DNA of 64,000 nucleotides from Pseudobacteroides cellulosolvens ATCC 35603 = DSM 2933 (GTDB lineage Bacteria > Bacillota > Clostridia > Acetivibrionales > DSM-2933), in the NCBI RefSeq assembly GCF_001262605.1, contig NZ_LGTC01000001.1, positions 3,609,001 through 3,673,000 of the forward strand, read 5' to 3'. Within the stretch, counting starts at the first letter, position 1; the number at the start of each line of letters is the position of its first letter. The position numbers were made by a program, and so were the translations under genes. Of this stretch, positions 55,557 through 64,000 are shown one piece after another. Below the pieces are notes generated by a model. The model was given only the letters and a program-made list of their open reading frames with translations, was not told the DNA's origin and did no database searches.

Positions 55557-57677
55557 TTAATTTAGAGATGGCTCTACCTGTTCTCCTCTTAACTGTGCAT
55601 CGACATTTTTGTAGTCTCCAAAGAACGGTGCAATTCCTGAATCCAGCCATACTATAAATGAGTGAAGCTCACTCTGCGTAAGAGTTCCATGTCCGGTCTT
55701 CAGCTTGTTATAGAGCCTCGATGCTCTGGCACCAAATTTTCCGGGTTCTGTTCTTGGGTAGACCTTATTCCAGTCTGCTCCCGGATACATAGCGTCAATT
55801 AATGCAACATAGGGCTTCAAATTTTTATAGGAGCTAAACCATTTGGTTTGTGCATCTGTAGTACCCTTTCTAAGGTCAGGTACCTGGGAACCGTTGTGAC
55901 ATGATATACATTTTTTGTCCAGGATTGGCTGGATAAGTCTTGGAAAACTCACAGGCCTTGCTCCCTGTGAAGGATCTGGAGCTATTTTCGAAGGCTCTCT
56001 TCTTAATGCAAGTGGTACACTTTCCGGGTTCACTGCTGCCTGGCGGCCCGGTTCATGGCAACCTTGACAGTATAACTTTGTTTGACCCGGAACAAGGAAT
56101 GTATCGGATTTCATTGTCTGAACTGCTGTTCCATCCTGGTCAACAGCCTGGAAGAAAACAGCTCTTCCTGGAGGTAAATAGAACGAGGCACTTCCATCGG
56201 ACTCAACAGGTACTGAACCTAATAGACCTCTTGTATTTCTCCCGGCCCATATACTCTCTGTACTTTCATAACTTATCATGGGATCTGTGGCCATAGTTGT
56301 GGTCTTTGGATAAACCTGCCATATACGCAGTTCTTTTATCTTTGTACCTGATGGAAGCGGAAGCAGTGAATTGTAAACATTCATAACCGATACAACTCCG
56401 TCTTGAGCTTGTCCGGTTGGCTTTGCCGTTCCTGGAATAATATTAGGCACCTTACGTGGACGAAGAGGCATGGGGCCATAGCAGGAAAAGTTGGGATCAC
56501 TGTATAACAAAGATTTGTTTCCCTTTGTATCTATTGCATATATGCCATAACGCTTGTTGCCGCCATTAGTGTTGGCATTGGGATCATATACACACAAAAA
56601 ATAGTCCTCACTAAGGGGATATGGGGTTGCATATTTCTGGTCAGTGGTTGTTCCTGTTTCACTTTCAGGATATTTGGCATCGGGTGTAATTTTTGTAATG
56701 GTGGACAGATTGTCATCATCCTCAACATCCGGGTCAATTACAATGAGAGCACCGTAGTTCTGAGCATGATGGGGAGCCGCCGTTCCCACATACTTGTTGG
56801 AATTTGGTATAGCCCTTAGCTGCATCTGAGTAAGAGGCAAATTGGTCCACCAACTCGGCCCCGAGTTTGGATAATTCAAGGTAACAGCTCTTGCATCAAG
56901 ACCATCAGGATTAGTTATCCATGCAGAATGAGCATGATTAGCTCCTCTATCCACATAGTCCCAACGGGTATATATAATCATACCGTTGTTGTCCACACTT
57001 GGACTCCATTCATTTGTTTCATGGTAACTTATACATCTGATGTCGCTTCCATCGGCATTCATAGTGTGAAGATTAAAGGTAGGAACAATACGCTGATGAC
57101 AACGTCCATATCCTCCCCTTCTCTCCGATATGAAAATAATCCTTCCGTCGGGAAGCCAGCGGGGGTCAAAATCGTTATAAGCCCCGTCAGTCAACTGGGT
57201 AAGTTTTGTCCCGTCCACATTCACCTTGAAGATATGGTAGGTAGTGTTCTGATTCCAAACCCCATATGAGTTTTGTGCATCTGTATAAGAAAATACAATC
57301 TGTTTTGCATCATAGCTTAAATCAAAAGAGTAAAAAGCACCTCCAGTAAGCTTCTTTCCTGCGTAACGTCCGTTTGTACAAATTGAATTAGCTAAAACGT
57401 CGGTTACTGTAGGATTACCTGAAAAAGCATTATTCAATATATACAATCCGCCGCCTTTAACGGCATTAAATCCGAAGCTCCCGTCAATCATGTGGTTCTC
57501 AATGCCTGGAAATGAATATGGTTGATGCTTGGTAAAAACAATTTTATCAAATGCAAATTCCGGTTTGGTAAAATCGATACTCGCCGACAGGGTTGTAAAA
57601 GTCTGCGTAGACAGGAAAATCCCTGTTACTATTATAATCACTGTGACCCTGTAAAAGAATTTTGATACTTTCCCCAT
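55557..57677 (-). CDS. Secreted TolB-like propeller with two c-type haem sites (HzsA-related architecture)
   Basis: 706 residues with a signal peptide about 1-32. A TolB/WD40-type propeller follows (about 120-400: GTKLTQLTDGAYNDFDPRWL, GRIIFISERRGG, WSPSVDNNGMIIYTRWD). A beta-rich middle domain about 425-530 (IKELRIWQVYPKT, GSASFYLPPGRAVFFQAVD) resembles the middle domain of hydrazine synthase alpha-type proteins. The C-terminal cytochrome part has Cys537-Cys540-His541 (CQGCH) and Cys590-Cys593-His594 (CISCH). No dockerin. It sits between ccmF (24-base gap) and the dockerin cytochrome (30-base gap), so the three are one operon. It may pass electrons to its neighbour. Hydrazine synthesis is not implied; such proteins are widespread and mostly uncharacterised. 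Confidence 0.8.
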   Translation of the reverse strand: MGKVSKFFYRVTVIIIVTGIFLSTQTFTTLSASIDFTKPEFAFDKIVFTKHQPYSFPGIENHMIDGSFGFNAVKGGGLYILNNAFSGNPTVTDVLANSICTNGRYAGKKLTGGAFYSFDLSYDAKQIVFSYTDAQNSYGVWNQNTTYHIFKVNVDGTKLTQLTDGAYNDFDPRWLPDGRIIFISERRGGYGRCHQRIVPTFNLHTMNADGSDIRCISYHETNEWSPSVDNNGMIIYTRWDYVDRGANHAHSAWITNPDGLDARAVTLNYPNSGPSWWTNLPLTQMQLRAIPNSNKYVGTAAPHHAQNYGALIVIDPDVEDDDNLSTITKITPDAKYPESETGTTTDQKYATPYPLSEDYFLCVYDPNANTNGGNKRYGIYAIDTKGNKSLLYSDPNFSCYGPMPLRPRKVPNIIPGTAKPTGQAQDGVVSVMNVYNSLLPLPSGTKIKELRIWQVYPKTTTMATDPMISYESTESIWAGRNTRGLLGSVPVESDGSASFYLPPGRAVFFQAVDQDGTAVQTMKSDTFLVPGQTKLYCQGCHEPGRQAAVNPESVPLALRREPSKIAPDPSQGARPVSFPRLIQPILDKKCISCHNGSQVPDLRKGTTDAQTKWFSSYKNLKPYVALIDAMYPGADWNKVYPRTEPGKFGARASRLYNKLKTGHGTLTQSELHSFIVWLDSGIAPFFGDYKNVDAQLRGEQVEPSLN

Positions 57678-57701
57678 AATAACCCTCCTTATGTATTCTA
57701 T

Positions 57702-59588
57702 TTATAGATAAATTTCCTTTCGCTTAAAAAGGTACTCTAATAATGCACCTACAATCAGCAAAAGGCCTCCGATCCATACAAGGCTCACCCATCTTAAAAC
57801 CATGACTTTTATTAAAATTCTGTCGTTTTCATCCATCCCTTCAAAAATGATATAAAGGTCTTCCCATATTCCAGCTTTTACTATTGCACGGGAGTGGGTT
57901 ATATTCTTTTTTTGATAATAAGAAAGCTCAGGCTTTAATTGAAGCCTGCCTTTAGGCCCGCTGACCCCAATAACTGCAACAGCTGTTGTTTTGCCCAATT
58001 CTTCCTTCCAGTACAAATTCCTGTATTTGACGCTGTATTCGTGAATTTCCAAAGTGTTGTTTTTATCCAGCATTTTTTCACTGCTGTAAAATATTCCCCG
58101 GGAGCCTGTAAATCCCAGAGCCATAAGGAGTAGTGCAAAATGTAAAATTATAAATGATACATACCTGGGATTAGATAGGATTTTCTTTTGATTTCTAATA
58201 AGCTCTATGGCAAAATTGACTGCAAGCATTGCACAAACAGCCAAAGATGCCATTGTAAGATATCCGTAATTGGAAAACACAATCATCACAATTAGTGCTG
58301 TAATACCTATAACTGCACCAGGGATCAGGAGTATCCTCCTGCCTGAAAACAAACCTGGGCAAACTGCAAGGCATAAAAGCACCAAAAGTCCAAAGATTCC
58401 AAAACTGTAATCATAAAACGCAGCCGACGTTACCGAAGCATCCTTGAAAAACAACCCTCCAAACAAGGGAAAGGCGGTTCCTCCAAAAATCAGAACAGCT
58501 ATTATTACACATAAGGCTGTGAACAGATTTACAGGCTTTATAAGAGAGTAAAACACTTTTTTAAGCCTGGATCCTCTATCCTCAGTATCACCTTCCAAAC
58601 CTTCCCTATGTAACCTTTTAATTCTGTAGTATGTGAAAACAATTAATACAGCCAGGACTATTAAAACTCCTCCAAAAACAATGGTTACACCCTGACTGCT
58701 GTAAGCATGTACCGATTTTAACAAGCCGCTCCTTGCAAAGAATGTTCCCACAAGTATTGTGAATGCCGTCATGGTTATCAGCATAAAATTAACCCTTTGT
58801 CTGCCGTATCCATGGTCTTTTCCCCTGATACCATGCAAAAAAGCTGTAGCAAACAGCCAGTTTACCAGGGATGAGTTCTCAATGGGATCCCATGCCCAGT
58901 AACCACCCCAGCCAAGCTCGGTATATGCCCATAACCCACCAGAAACAATTCCGGCAGTAAGAAGTATCCATCCCCATATTGCCCATTTCCATATAACAAA
59001 GCCATTTGATGAGTTTTTTTCCTTAAGGTCAAAAAGCTGGTAACAAAAAGCTATAAAGAAAAAAGAAAAAGCTACTATGATAACAGGAGGATGAAATACC
59101 ATCCCAATACTCTGGAGTGCTGGGTTAAGGCCAAAACCATCTGTTTGCTCAGATACATGCTTAAATGGATTGTTTATAAAGGTTACAACAAACATAAAAA
59201 GCGTCATGACAAAGATAATGGTGCCAAATACCGTTTTGGTAGAGCTTTTATCCATACTTTTCATGTAGACAATAATAAGTAAAACTGCAAATACCGAGGT
59301 CCAAAACAGCATTGAACCTGCACTTCCAGACCAAAAAGCTGAAATTTTATAAATTATCGGAAGTGATTTTTCCGTATTGTGATATACATATTCAATGGAG
59401 TAAACTCCCTTTACCAGAGAATAAACCAAAAGAATAGAAGATACCAAAACCCCCAGACATGAAACTAATCCCATAAGTATTCCAAGGTTTTTTCTTACTT
59501 CTGTTTCCTTTTTAAAAACTATAAGGATAAATGATATAAAGCCGCTTGCAAATGCAAAGCGTAATATCCATGTCCCCAATAAATCCAT
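57702..59588 (-). CDS. ccmF: CcmF/NrfE-type cytochrome c haem lyase
   Basis: 628 residues with about 14 membrane segments, close to the usual CcmF length of about 650. The WWD haem-handling motif is at 226-245 (WGGYWAWDPIENSS, VNWL). Flanking histidines are in MVFHPPVI (His166) and ATAFLHG (His252), and family blocks YKISAFWSGSAGS and TFFARSGLLKSVHAY are present. CcmF attaches haem to CxxCH apocytochromes outside the membrane. The next two genes encode exactly such proteins. No ccmA-E, G or H, or resB/ccsA, is in this window. It lies between two dockerin genes and is read in the same direction. Confidence 0.92.
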   Translation of the reverse strand: MDLLGTWILRFAFASGFISFILIVFKKETEVRKNLGILMGLVSCLGVLVSSILLVYSLVKGVYSIEYVYHNTEKSLPIIYKISAFWSGSAGSMLFWTSVFAVLLIIVYMKSMDKSSTKTVFGTIIFVMTLFMFVVTFINNPFKHVSEQTDGFGLNPALQSIGMVFHPPVIIVAFSFFFIAFCYQLFDLKEKNSSNGFVIWKWAIWGWILLTAGIVSGGLWAYTELGWGGYWAWDPIENSSLVNWLFATAFLHGIRGKDHGYGRQRVNFMLITMTAFTILVGTFFARSGLLKSVHAYSSQGVTIVFGGVLIVLAVLIVFTYYRIKRLHREGLEGDTEDRGSRLKKVFYSLIKPVNLFTALCVIIAVLIFGGTAFPLFGGLFFKDASVTSAAFYDYSFGIFGLLVLLCLAVCPGLFSGRRILLIPGAVIGITALIVMIVFSNYGYLTMASLAVCAMLAVNFAIELIRNQKKILSNPRYVSFIILHFALLLMALGFTGSRGIFYSSEKMLDKNNTLEIHEYSVKYRNLYWKEELGKTTAVAVIGVSGPKGRLQLKPELSYYQKKNITHSRAIVKAGIWEDLYIIFEGMDENDRILIKVMVLRWVSLVWIGGLLLIVGALLEYLFKRKEIYL

Positions 59589-59660
59589 ATAAACCCCCGC
59601 TTTTTATTTTTTATTTTGTCTACCATAGTAAGTTTTCCTATAGATTAGCCTGAAACCATC

Positions 59661-62432
59661 TTACCAGCCAAGGGCTTCAATCATTTTTGCAGCATACCGT
59701 TTTCCCAATTCTACTGATGAATCATGACTAAAATGCAAACGATACGTTGTATCGGAAGGATCTTGAACCAGGCCTTGTGCTGAAACTACATAACAATTGG
59801 TAATTAAAGAAGGCAACTGATTTACCAATGTATTGTGTCCTGCACAAGGACCGCTGTATAGCAGTTCACCCGGGAGAAAAGGAACGTTACCAAGGTTCAG
59901 ATCTTTTCTAAGGTCTTCCACTAGTGTTTTTACTTTACCAGGCCAACTGGTATCGCCGCTATTTGATTCTCCCTGGTGGAAAATGATGCCTTCAATGACG
60001 CCTCCCTTTTGCTGTGCAAGTTTTGCACGATTGATAATCCAACTATATTTGGTACCTCCGACCTTCATAAAAGTCTCTATCTTTTCACCACTGATAGCAC
60101 ACGGTATCAGCCCAATAGTATCACCCGCCGGAACTTTCTGTATCATGCTCTTGCCAAACCAGTCACCAGGGCCTATAGCGTCAAGCCAGGCAGGGTGTAG
60201 AGGTGGACATGCCACATCCCACTGATCTGTTACTCGGCCAGTAGCAGGGTTATTATCATATCCCAATACGAGCACTCGTGGGTCTTCTACCTTATCAGAG
60301 GCTTGGGTATTTGCATATCCTGCCATATTAGATTGTCCCAGAAGCAGAAAACAATGGAATTTAGCAACAGCTGTTGAAGTTGGTGTCTGTTTTGCAGTCG
60401 GAGTTGCTGTTGCTGAAATTGGTGTTACAGGGGTTATTATCTTGTTGAAATTTCCTGCAACAATTATTACATCAGAAATGTTTATTGCACCGTCATTGTT
60501 CAAGTCATATGCTGCAACATATTTTGATTCACCTCTGACTGAATTAAATCCACCTGCCAAAATTATTACATCAGCCATGTTTATTACACCGTCATTGTTC
60601 AAGTCTGGACTACTCGATGAAGTTGGCATTGAAGTAGGTGTCGAAGCATTAGCGTTGAACTTCCACCAGTTCAAATTAAACAGGTAACTGCTGCCTCCTG
60701 TAAATTTTAAATAAAGATCATGAATACCGCTTACACCACTTATATTACAGGTTGCATTACCCCAGGTCTGCCAATCGCCCGTTCCTGCAACTGAACAAGT
60801 TCCTATTAAAGATCCGGTAATGCTGTCAAGCCTAATCTCAATATTACCCCCGCTGGCAGCACTTGCTACTCTTGCCTCAAAGCTTGACGCACCGTTTCCG
60901 AAGTTGATATTGTTGTAAACAACATAATCTCCATTCTCAATATATCCCACATCCTCGCCGCCTTCACTGCAGGCTTCAGTTTGGATTCCCGACTGGTCAT
61001 CGAAATCTTCCGCCTCCAACTGTGTATAAGGCGATTTAGGTGAAGGAGTGGTGGTGGGAGTAGGTGTAACATCTGGAGTAGGTGTATCCATCGGATCAGT
61101 ACCGGTGAACTTCCACCAATTGAAATTAAACAAGCTGCCGCTGCCTCCTGTAAATTTCAGGTATAAATCATGTATCCCTGTTGCACCGCTTACTGTACAG
61201 GATTTGGTTGCCCATGTCTGCCACCCGCCTGTACCCGATACTGTGCAAGTACCAACAAGTGTCCCTGTAGGACTATCAAGACGCAGTTCAATTTTCCCGC
61301 CGCTTGTTGCCGATGCTACTCTAGCGTCAAAGGATACCGTTCCAGAACCAAAATCAACACCCTTTACCTTTATATAGTCTCCGTTTTCAATATTGCAAAC
61401 ATCCATTCCGTCTTCACTGCATTTTTCCGTTTCAACACCTGACTGCCAACAAATGGTTTCTGCTTCGTTTTTGACATATGGATTCAAATTACCAAGCTGG
61501 GTTGGACCATTTTTTGTCATGGGTATACTTGGCATTGTGCCATCGGTATTGTATTTGAATTGTTCCACACAGACAGAACGGTGATAGCTTCCGCCTCCCG
61601 GCAAACTACCTGTATGATAAAAGAAGTAGGAATTTCCTTTATAATCAATCACTCCCGGATGGTTTGTAAAGCTGTTTTGAGAACCCATAAGAACTCCCTT
61701 ATAGTTCCACGGTCCTGTAGGGCTGGTGCTTGTAGCATATCGGATATCTTCACTTCCAGCTCCTCCCATACCCGCATAAACCATGTAATATAAATTATTA
61801 CGTTTATAAAACCATGGACCCTCAGTATAACTCGTTGGTTTTGGAGATACCTGGACAACACCTCCTGAATAAGAAATCATATCCTGATTTAGCTTCACAT
61901 AATAAAGGTTACCATTCCCCCAATAGAGATAAGCCTGCCCGTTATCGTCAATAAACACGGTAGGATCGATATCCTGTGCTCCATTATTTGTTATTAGTGG
62001 CTTTCCAAGGGCATCGGTGAATGGTCCTGTGGGGCTGTCCGATACCGCTACACCAATTACTCTGGCACCTCCGGCATTTTTTCTTGTCATTGGAACATAC
62101 ATATAAAACTTACCATTCTTGTATACACACTGGGCGGCCCATGCATCACCTTGCCCCCAACTGAATGTTCTATAAGACAACGGTGATCCATGATCGGTCC
62201 AGTTTACCATGTCTTCGGATGAATAACATCTCCAATCATTCATGGTATAAAAGTTATTAACTATTGTGTCTTCATCATGAGTGGTATACAAATAACATCT
62301 GCCGTCATACACCATTGGTGCAGGATCAGCTGTATAAAGAGTCTGTACTATAGGATTGTCAGCAAAGCAAGTTGAGATATCAAAAACCAAAATTATTACG
62401 AATAAAACTATTATTGATAAATTCTTTCTCAT
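59661..62432 (-). CDS. Cellulosomal GH43-CBM6-CBM6-dockerin-CE6
   Basis: 923 residues. Signal peptide about 1-24. GH43 about 26-325: base Asp in YTADPAPMVYDG, Asp in DIDPTVFIDD, acid Glu in SYTEGPWFYKR. Two CBM6 modules about 330-450 and 470-595. Dockerin about 612-668 (DLNNDGVINMADV, DLNNDGAINISDV). Thr/Pro linker. CE6/SASA acetylxylan esterase about 690-923 with Ser in LLGQSNMAG, Gly-Glu-Ser in HQGESNSG and His in YRLHFSHDSS. It combines removal of arabinose or xylose branches with deacetylation. It lies 71 bases upstream of ccmF in the same direction, so the cytochrome operon may be read through from it. Confidence 0.94.
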   Translation of the reverse strand: MRKNLSIIVLFVIILVFDISTCFADNPIVQTLYTADPAPMVYDGRCYLYTTHDEDTIVNNFYTMNDWRCYSSEDMVNWTDHGSPLSYRTFSWGQGDAWAAQCVYKNGKFYMYVPMTRKNAGGARVIGVAVSDSPTGPFTDALGKPLITNNGAQDIDPTVFIDDNGQAYLYWGNGNLYYVKLNQDMISYSGGVVQVSPKPTSYTEGPWFYKRNNLYYMVYAGMGGAGSEDIRYATSTSPTGPWNYKGVLMGSQNSFTNHPGVIDYKGNSYFFYHTGSLPGGGSYHRSVCVEQFKYNTDGTMPSIPMTKNGPTQLGNLNPYVKNEAETICWQSGVETEKCSEDGMDVCNIENGDYIKVKGVDFGSGTVSFDARVASATSGGKIELRLDSPTGTLVGTCTVSGTGGWQTWATKSCTVSGATGIHDLYLKFTGGSGSLFNFNWWKFTGTDPMDTPTPDVTPTPTTTPSPKSPYTQLEAEDFDDQSGIQTEACSEGGEDVGYIENGDYVVYNNINFGNGASSFEARVASAASGGNIEIRLDSITGSLIGTCSVAGTGDWQTWGNATCNISGVSGIHDLYLKFTGGSSYLFNLNWWKFNANASTPTSMPTSSSSPDLNNDGVINMADVIILAGGFNSVRGESKYVAAYDLNNDGAINISDVIIVAGNFNKIITPVTPISATATPTAKQTPTSTAVAKFHCFLLLGQSNMAGYANTQASDKVEDPRVLVLGYDNNPATGRVTDQWDVACPPLHPAWLDAIGPGDWFGKSMIQKVPAGDTIGLIPCAISGEKIETFMKVGGTKYSWIINRAKLAQQKGGVIEGIIFHQGESNSGDTSWPGKVKTLVEDLRKDLNLGNVPFLPGELLYSGPCAGHNTLVNQLPSLITNCYVVSAQGLVQDPSDTTYRLHFSHDSSVELGKRYAAKMIEALGW

Positions 62433-62503
62433 TTTTCATTCCCCCTGTTTAGTTAAAATTTAATTTTATAAATAATTTGTATTTATGAAATCCTTTATAA
62501 TAC

Positions 62504-64000
62504 CTAGACAATAGCGTTAAATTTTGCTGCAATAAGTATTACATCGGACATGTTTATAGCTCCGTCTTTATTTATGTCGTATGCTTCCACATACTTGGAA
62601 TCACCATGGACTGAATTAAATACGTTTGCCAAAAGTATTACATCAGCCATGTTTATAACACCATCATTGTTTATGTCAATTCTGTTCGTAGATGTAGATA
62701 TAGATGTAGGTGTAGATGTCGAAGTGGGTAACGAAGCAGTATTAAATTTCCACCAGTTCAAATTAAACAGATAACCGCTGTCACCTGAGAATTTTAAATA
62801 AAGGTCATGAGTACCGCTTACACCGCTGACATTGCACATTACAGTGGTCCAGGTCTGCCAATCGCCGCTTGCGGTAACCGGACAAGTTCCTACTAAGGTA
62901 CCATTAATACTGTTAAGCCTTAACTCAATATTGCCTCCGCTTGCACCACTGGCTACTCTAGCTTGGAAATTTGCCGCACCGATTCCAAAATTGACATTTT
63001 TGTAAGCAACATAATCCCCATTCTCGATATATCCCACATCCTCGCCGCCTTCACTGCAGGCTTCAGTCTGAATTCCCAACTGGTCATTGTAACTCTCAGC
63101 TTCAATTTGTGTATAAGCTGATATTTGCCCAGGTGTTGGTGTTGGTGTAGGTGTCATTGTGGGTGTCGCTGAAGGTGTTGGTGTTTGGTTTCCGTCTGGT
63201 CCCGATTCATCATTTAGCCTAAACCAGTCAACATCCACATAACCGGAACTTCCGGAAGGATTAAAATTCAAAATAGCATATTGTTCACCCTGGAAAGTCC
63301 CATACTGCCAGTCAAAGCCCATGGTTATTGTAGTTCCGAGCTGCTGCCAATTCCTTGTGTCATCTTTCCAGAAAAACTTGGCTTGCTTGTTACCAAAATT
63401 CATTTCTACCCTAAAGTATAAAATATCTGAAGTTATATTATTGACAGTTGCTTTTACGCTTTCTTCTTCTGACATTATTATACGTTTGGGATCCTTGGTC
63501 AAAGCAATATAGCCACGTGGATCGCCCAACATTCCCAATCCGGCTATATCTCCAGGCTGCATTTGACTACAATCGATTTTAATGGTACCTGTACTTATAA
63601 GCCCCTGGCCTTTTTGAGTTAAACTGTTTCTGGCATTCCAAAAATCCTTACCGGTAGTAGCTTTTAGTCTTAAAGCAGAACCTGTAAGGGACCATTTTGT
63701 ATTGTCCGGATTATGATTCCACATCCACTGGAGTCCTAAAGTACTGCCGTTAAATTCATCTGAAGCTTGCGGTACCTTAATCGGTTTATTTGCAATAGGT
63801 TTGGTGTATTTAGACTCAATCTGCCCTAAATATCCGGTCTGCCGAACTTCGGCCAGTTATTTTCCCAGGTAACAGGACAGATTCTTGTGGGACGGCCAAT
63901 TGCACCATCATCCTGATGTACATAGCCCCAATAGCTGCCATCGGGAAGATCTACAATACCGCCCTGATGACCGCCTTTTCCTGCAGTACACAAGGTTGTA
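62504..64000 (-). pseudogene. Cellulosomal GH43-CBM6-dockerin, frameshifted and cut by the window edge
   Basis: From the right edge one frame reads GH43 sequence (GKGGHQGGIVDLPDGSYWGY, IGRPTRICPVTWENNWPKFG) to a stop at 63826-63828. A second frame continues from GYLGQIESKYTKPIANKP to 62504. One missing G near 63834 explains the break. The downstream part holds the GH43 C-terminal concanavalin-like domain (DEFNGSTLGLQW, FRVEMNFGNKQAKFFW), a linker, CBM6 (EACSEGGEDVGYIENGDYV to LFNLNWWKF) and a dockerin (DINNDGVINMADV, DINKDGAINMSDV). It is probably a beta-xylosidase/arabinofuranosidase. The start is outside the window. The defect may be a sequencing error. Confidence 0.82.

Noticed and set aside
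55557..57677. True hydrazine synthase
   Set aside because: Only the architecture is shared. No beta or gamma subunits or anammox genes are present, and the haem pattern alone does not support that activity.
1..64000. tRNA, rRNA, transposase or phage genes
   Set aside because: No cloverleaf, rRNA-like or transposase/integrase sequence was recognised anywhere in the window.

Overview
The window reads as a low-GC, Gram-positive, cellulosome-forming anaerobe of the Acetivibrio/Ruminiclostridium/Pseudobacteroides group (Oscillospiraceae). The evidence is ten genes with a duplicated calcium-binding dockerin, a SigI/RsgI sensor pair with an extracellular carbohydrate module, lipobox solute-binding proteins and YesM/YesN two-component systems. 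All dockerins share one recognition type (loops reading NMADV or NMSDV). That resembles the type-II-like enzyme dockerins reported for Pseudobacteroides cellulosolvens more than the Ser-Thr type of Clostridium thermocellum. The species guess is inference only.

The theme is arabinoxylan. 0-4 kb (+ strand): OmpR/HK pair and an orphan solute-binding lipoprotein. 4-14 kb (- strand from here on): a second araD, a GH11-CBM6-Doc-GH10 xylanase, a feruloyl esterase-Doc followed by a GH10 relic, and a sugar-binding lipoprotein with its own YesM/YesN system. 14-23 kb: a cytoplasmic arabinoxylo-oligosaccharide operon (LplB/LplC-type permeases, binding protein, GH43, serine hydrolase, DUF3237, GH51, small Cys-rich protein). 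23-26 kb: SigI with an RsgI that displays a beta-gamma-crystallin and a CBM42 (AbfB) arabinose-binding module. 26-36 kb: multimodular dockerin enzymes (GH11-GH10-Doc-esterase, GH62-CBM6-Doc-GH10, GH10-Doc-CE3, GH43-CBM6-Doc). 36-41 kb: L-arabinose catabolism (isomerase, araB, araD, araR). 41-51 kb: a YtfQRT/YjfF-type furanose ABC importer with an embedded lipoprotein-kinase-regulator sensor. 51-64 kb: a second dockerin cluster (CE1-Doc, GH43-CBM6-CBM6-Doc-CE6, GH43-CBM6-Doc) containing a three-gene c-type cytochrome operon.

Proposed flow: RsgI/SigI senses arabinoxylan outside the cell. Dockerin enzymes remove arabinose, acetyl and feruloyl groups and cut the xylan backbone. Oligosaccharides enter through the Lpl-type importer and arabinose through the Ytf-type importer. 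GH43 and GH51 release monosaccharides, and isomerase-AraB-AraD feed the pentose phosphate pathway.

The most unexpected element is at 52.9-59.6 kb: a CcmF-like cytochrome c haem lyase, a secreted di-haem TolB-propeller protein resembling HzsA-related proteins, and a secreted YVTN propeller with an inserted ricin lectin, a di-haem peroxidase-like domain and a dockerin. This would place covalent haem on a cellulosome. Other findings: a structured intergenic repeat family with compensatory pairing, a conserved leader before three regulator/transport operons, a 45-bp operator-like motif upstream of three operons, relics of a GH10 and a dockerin, and three single-base homopolymer frameshifts that may be sequencing errors.
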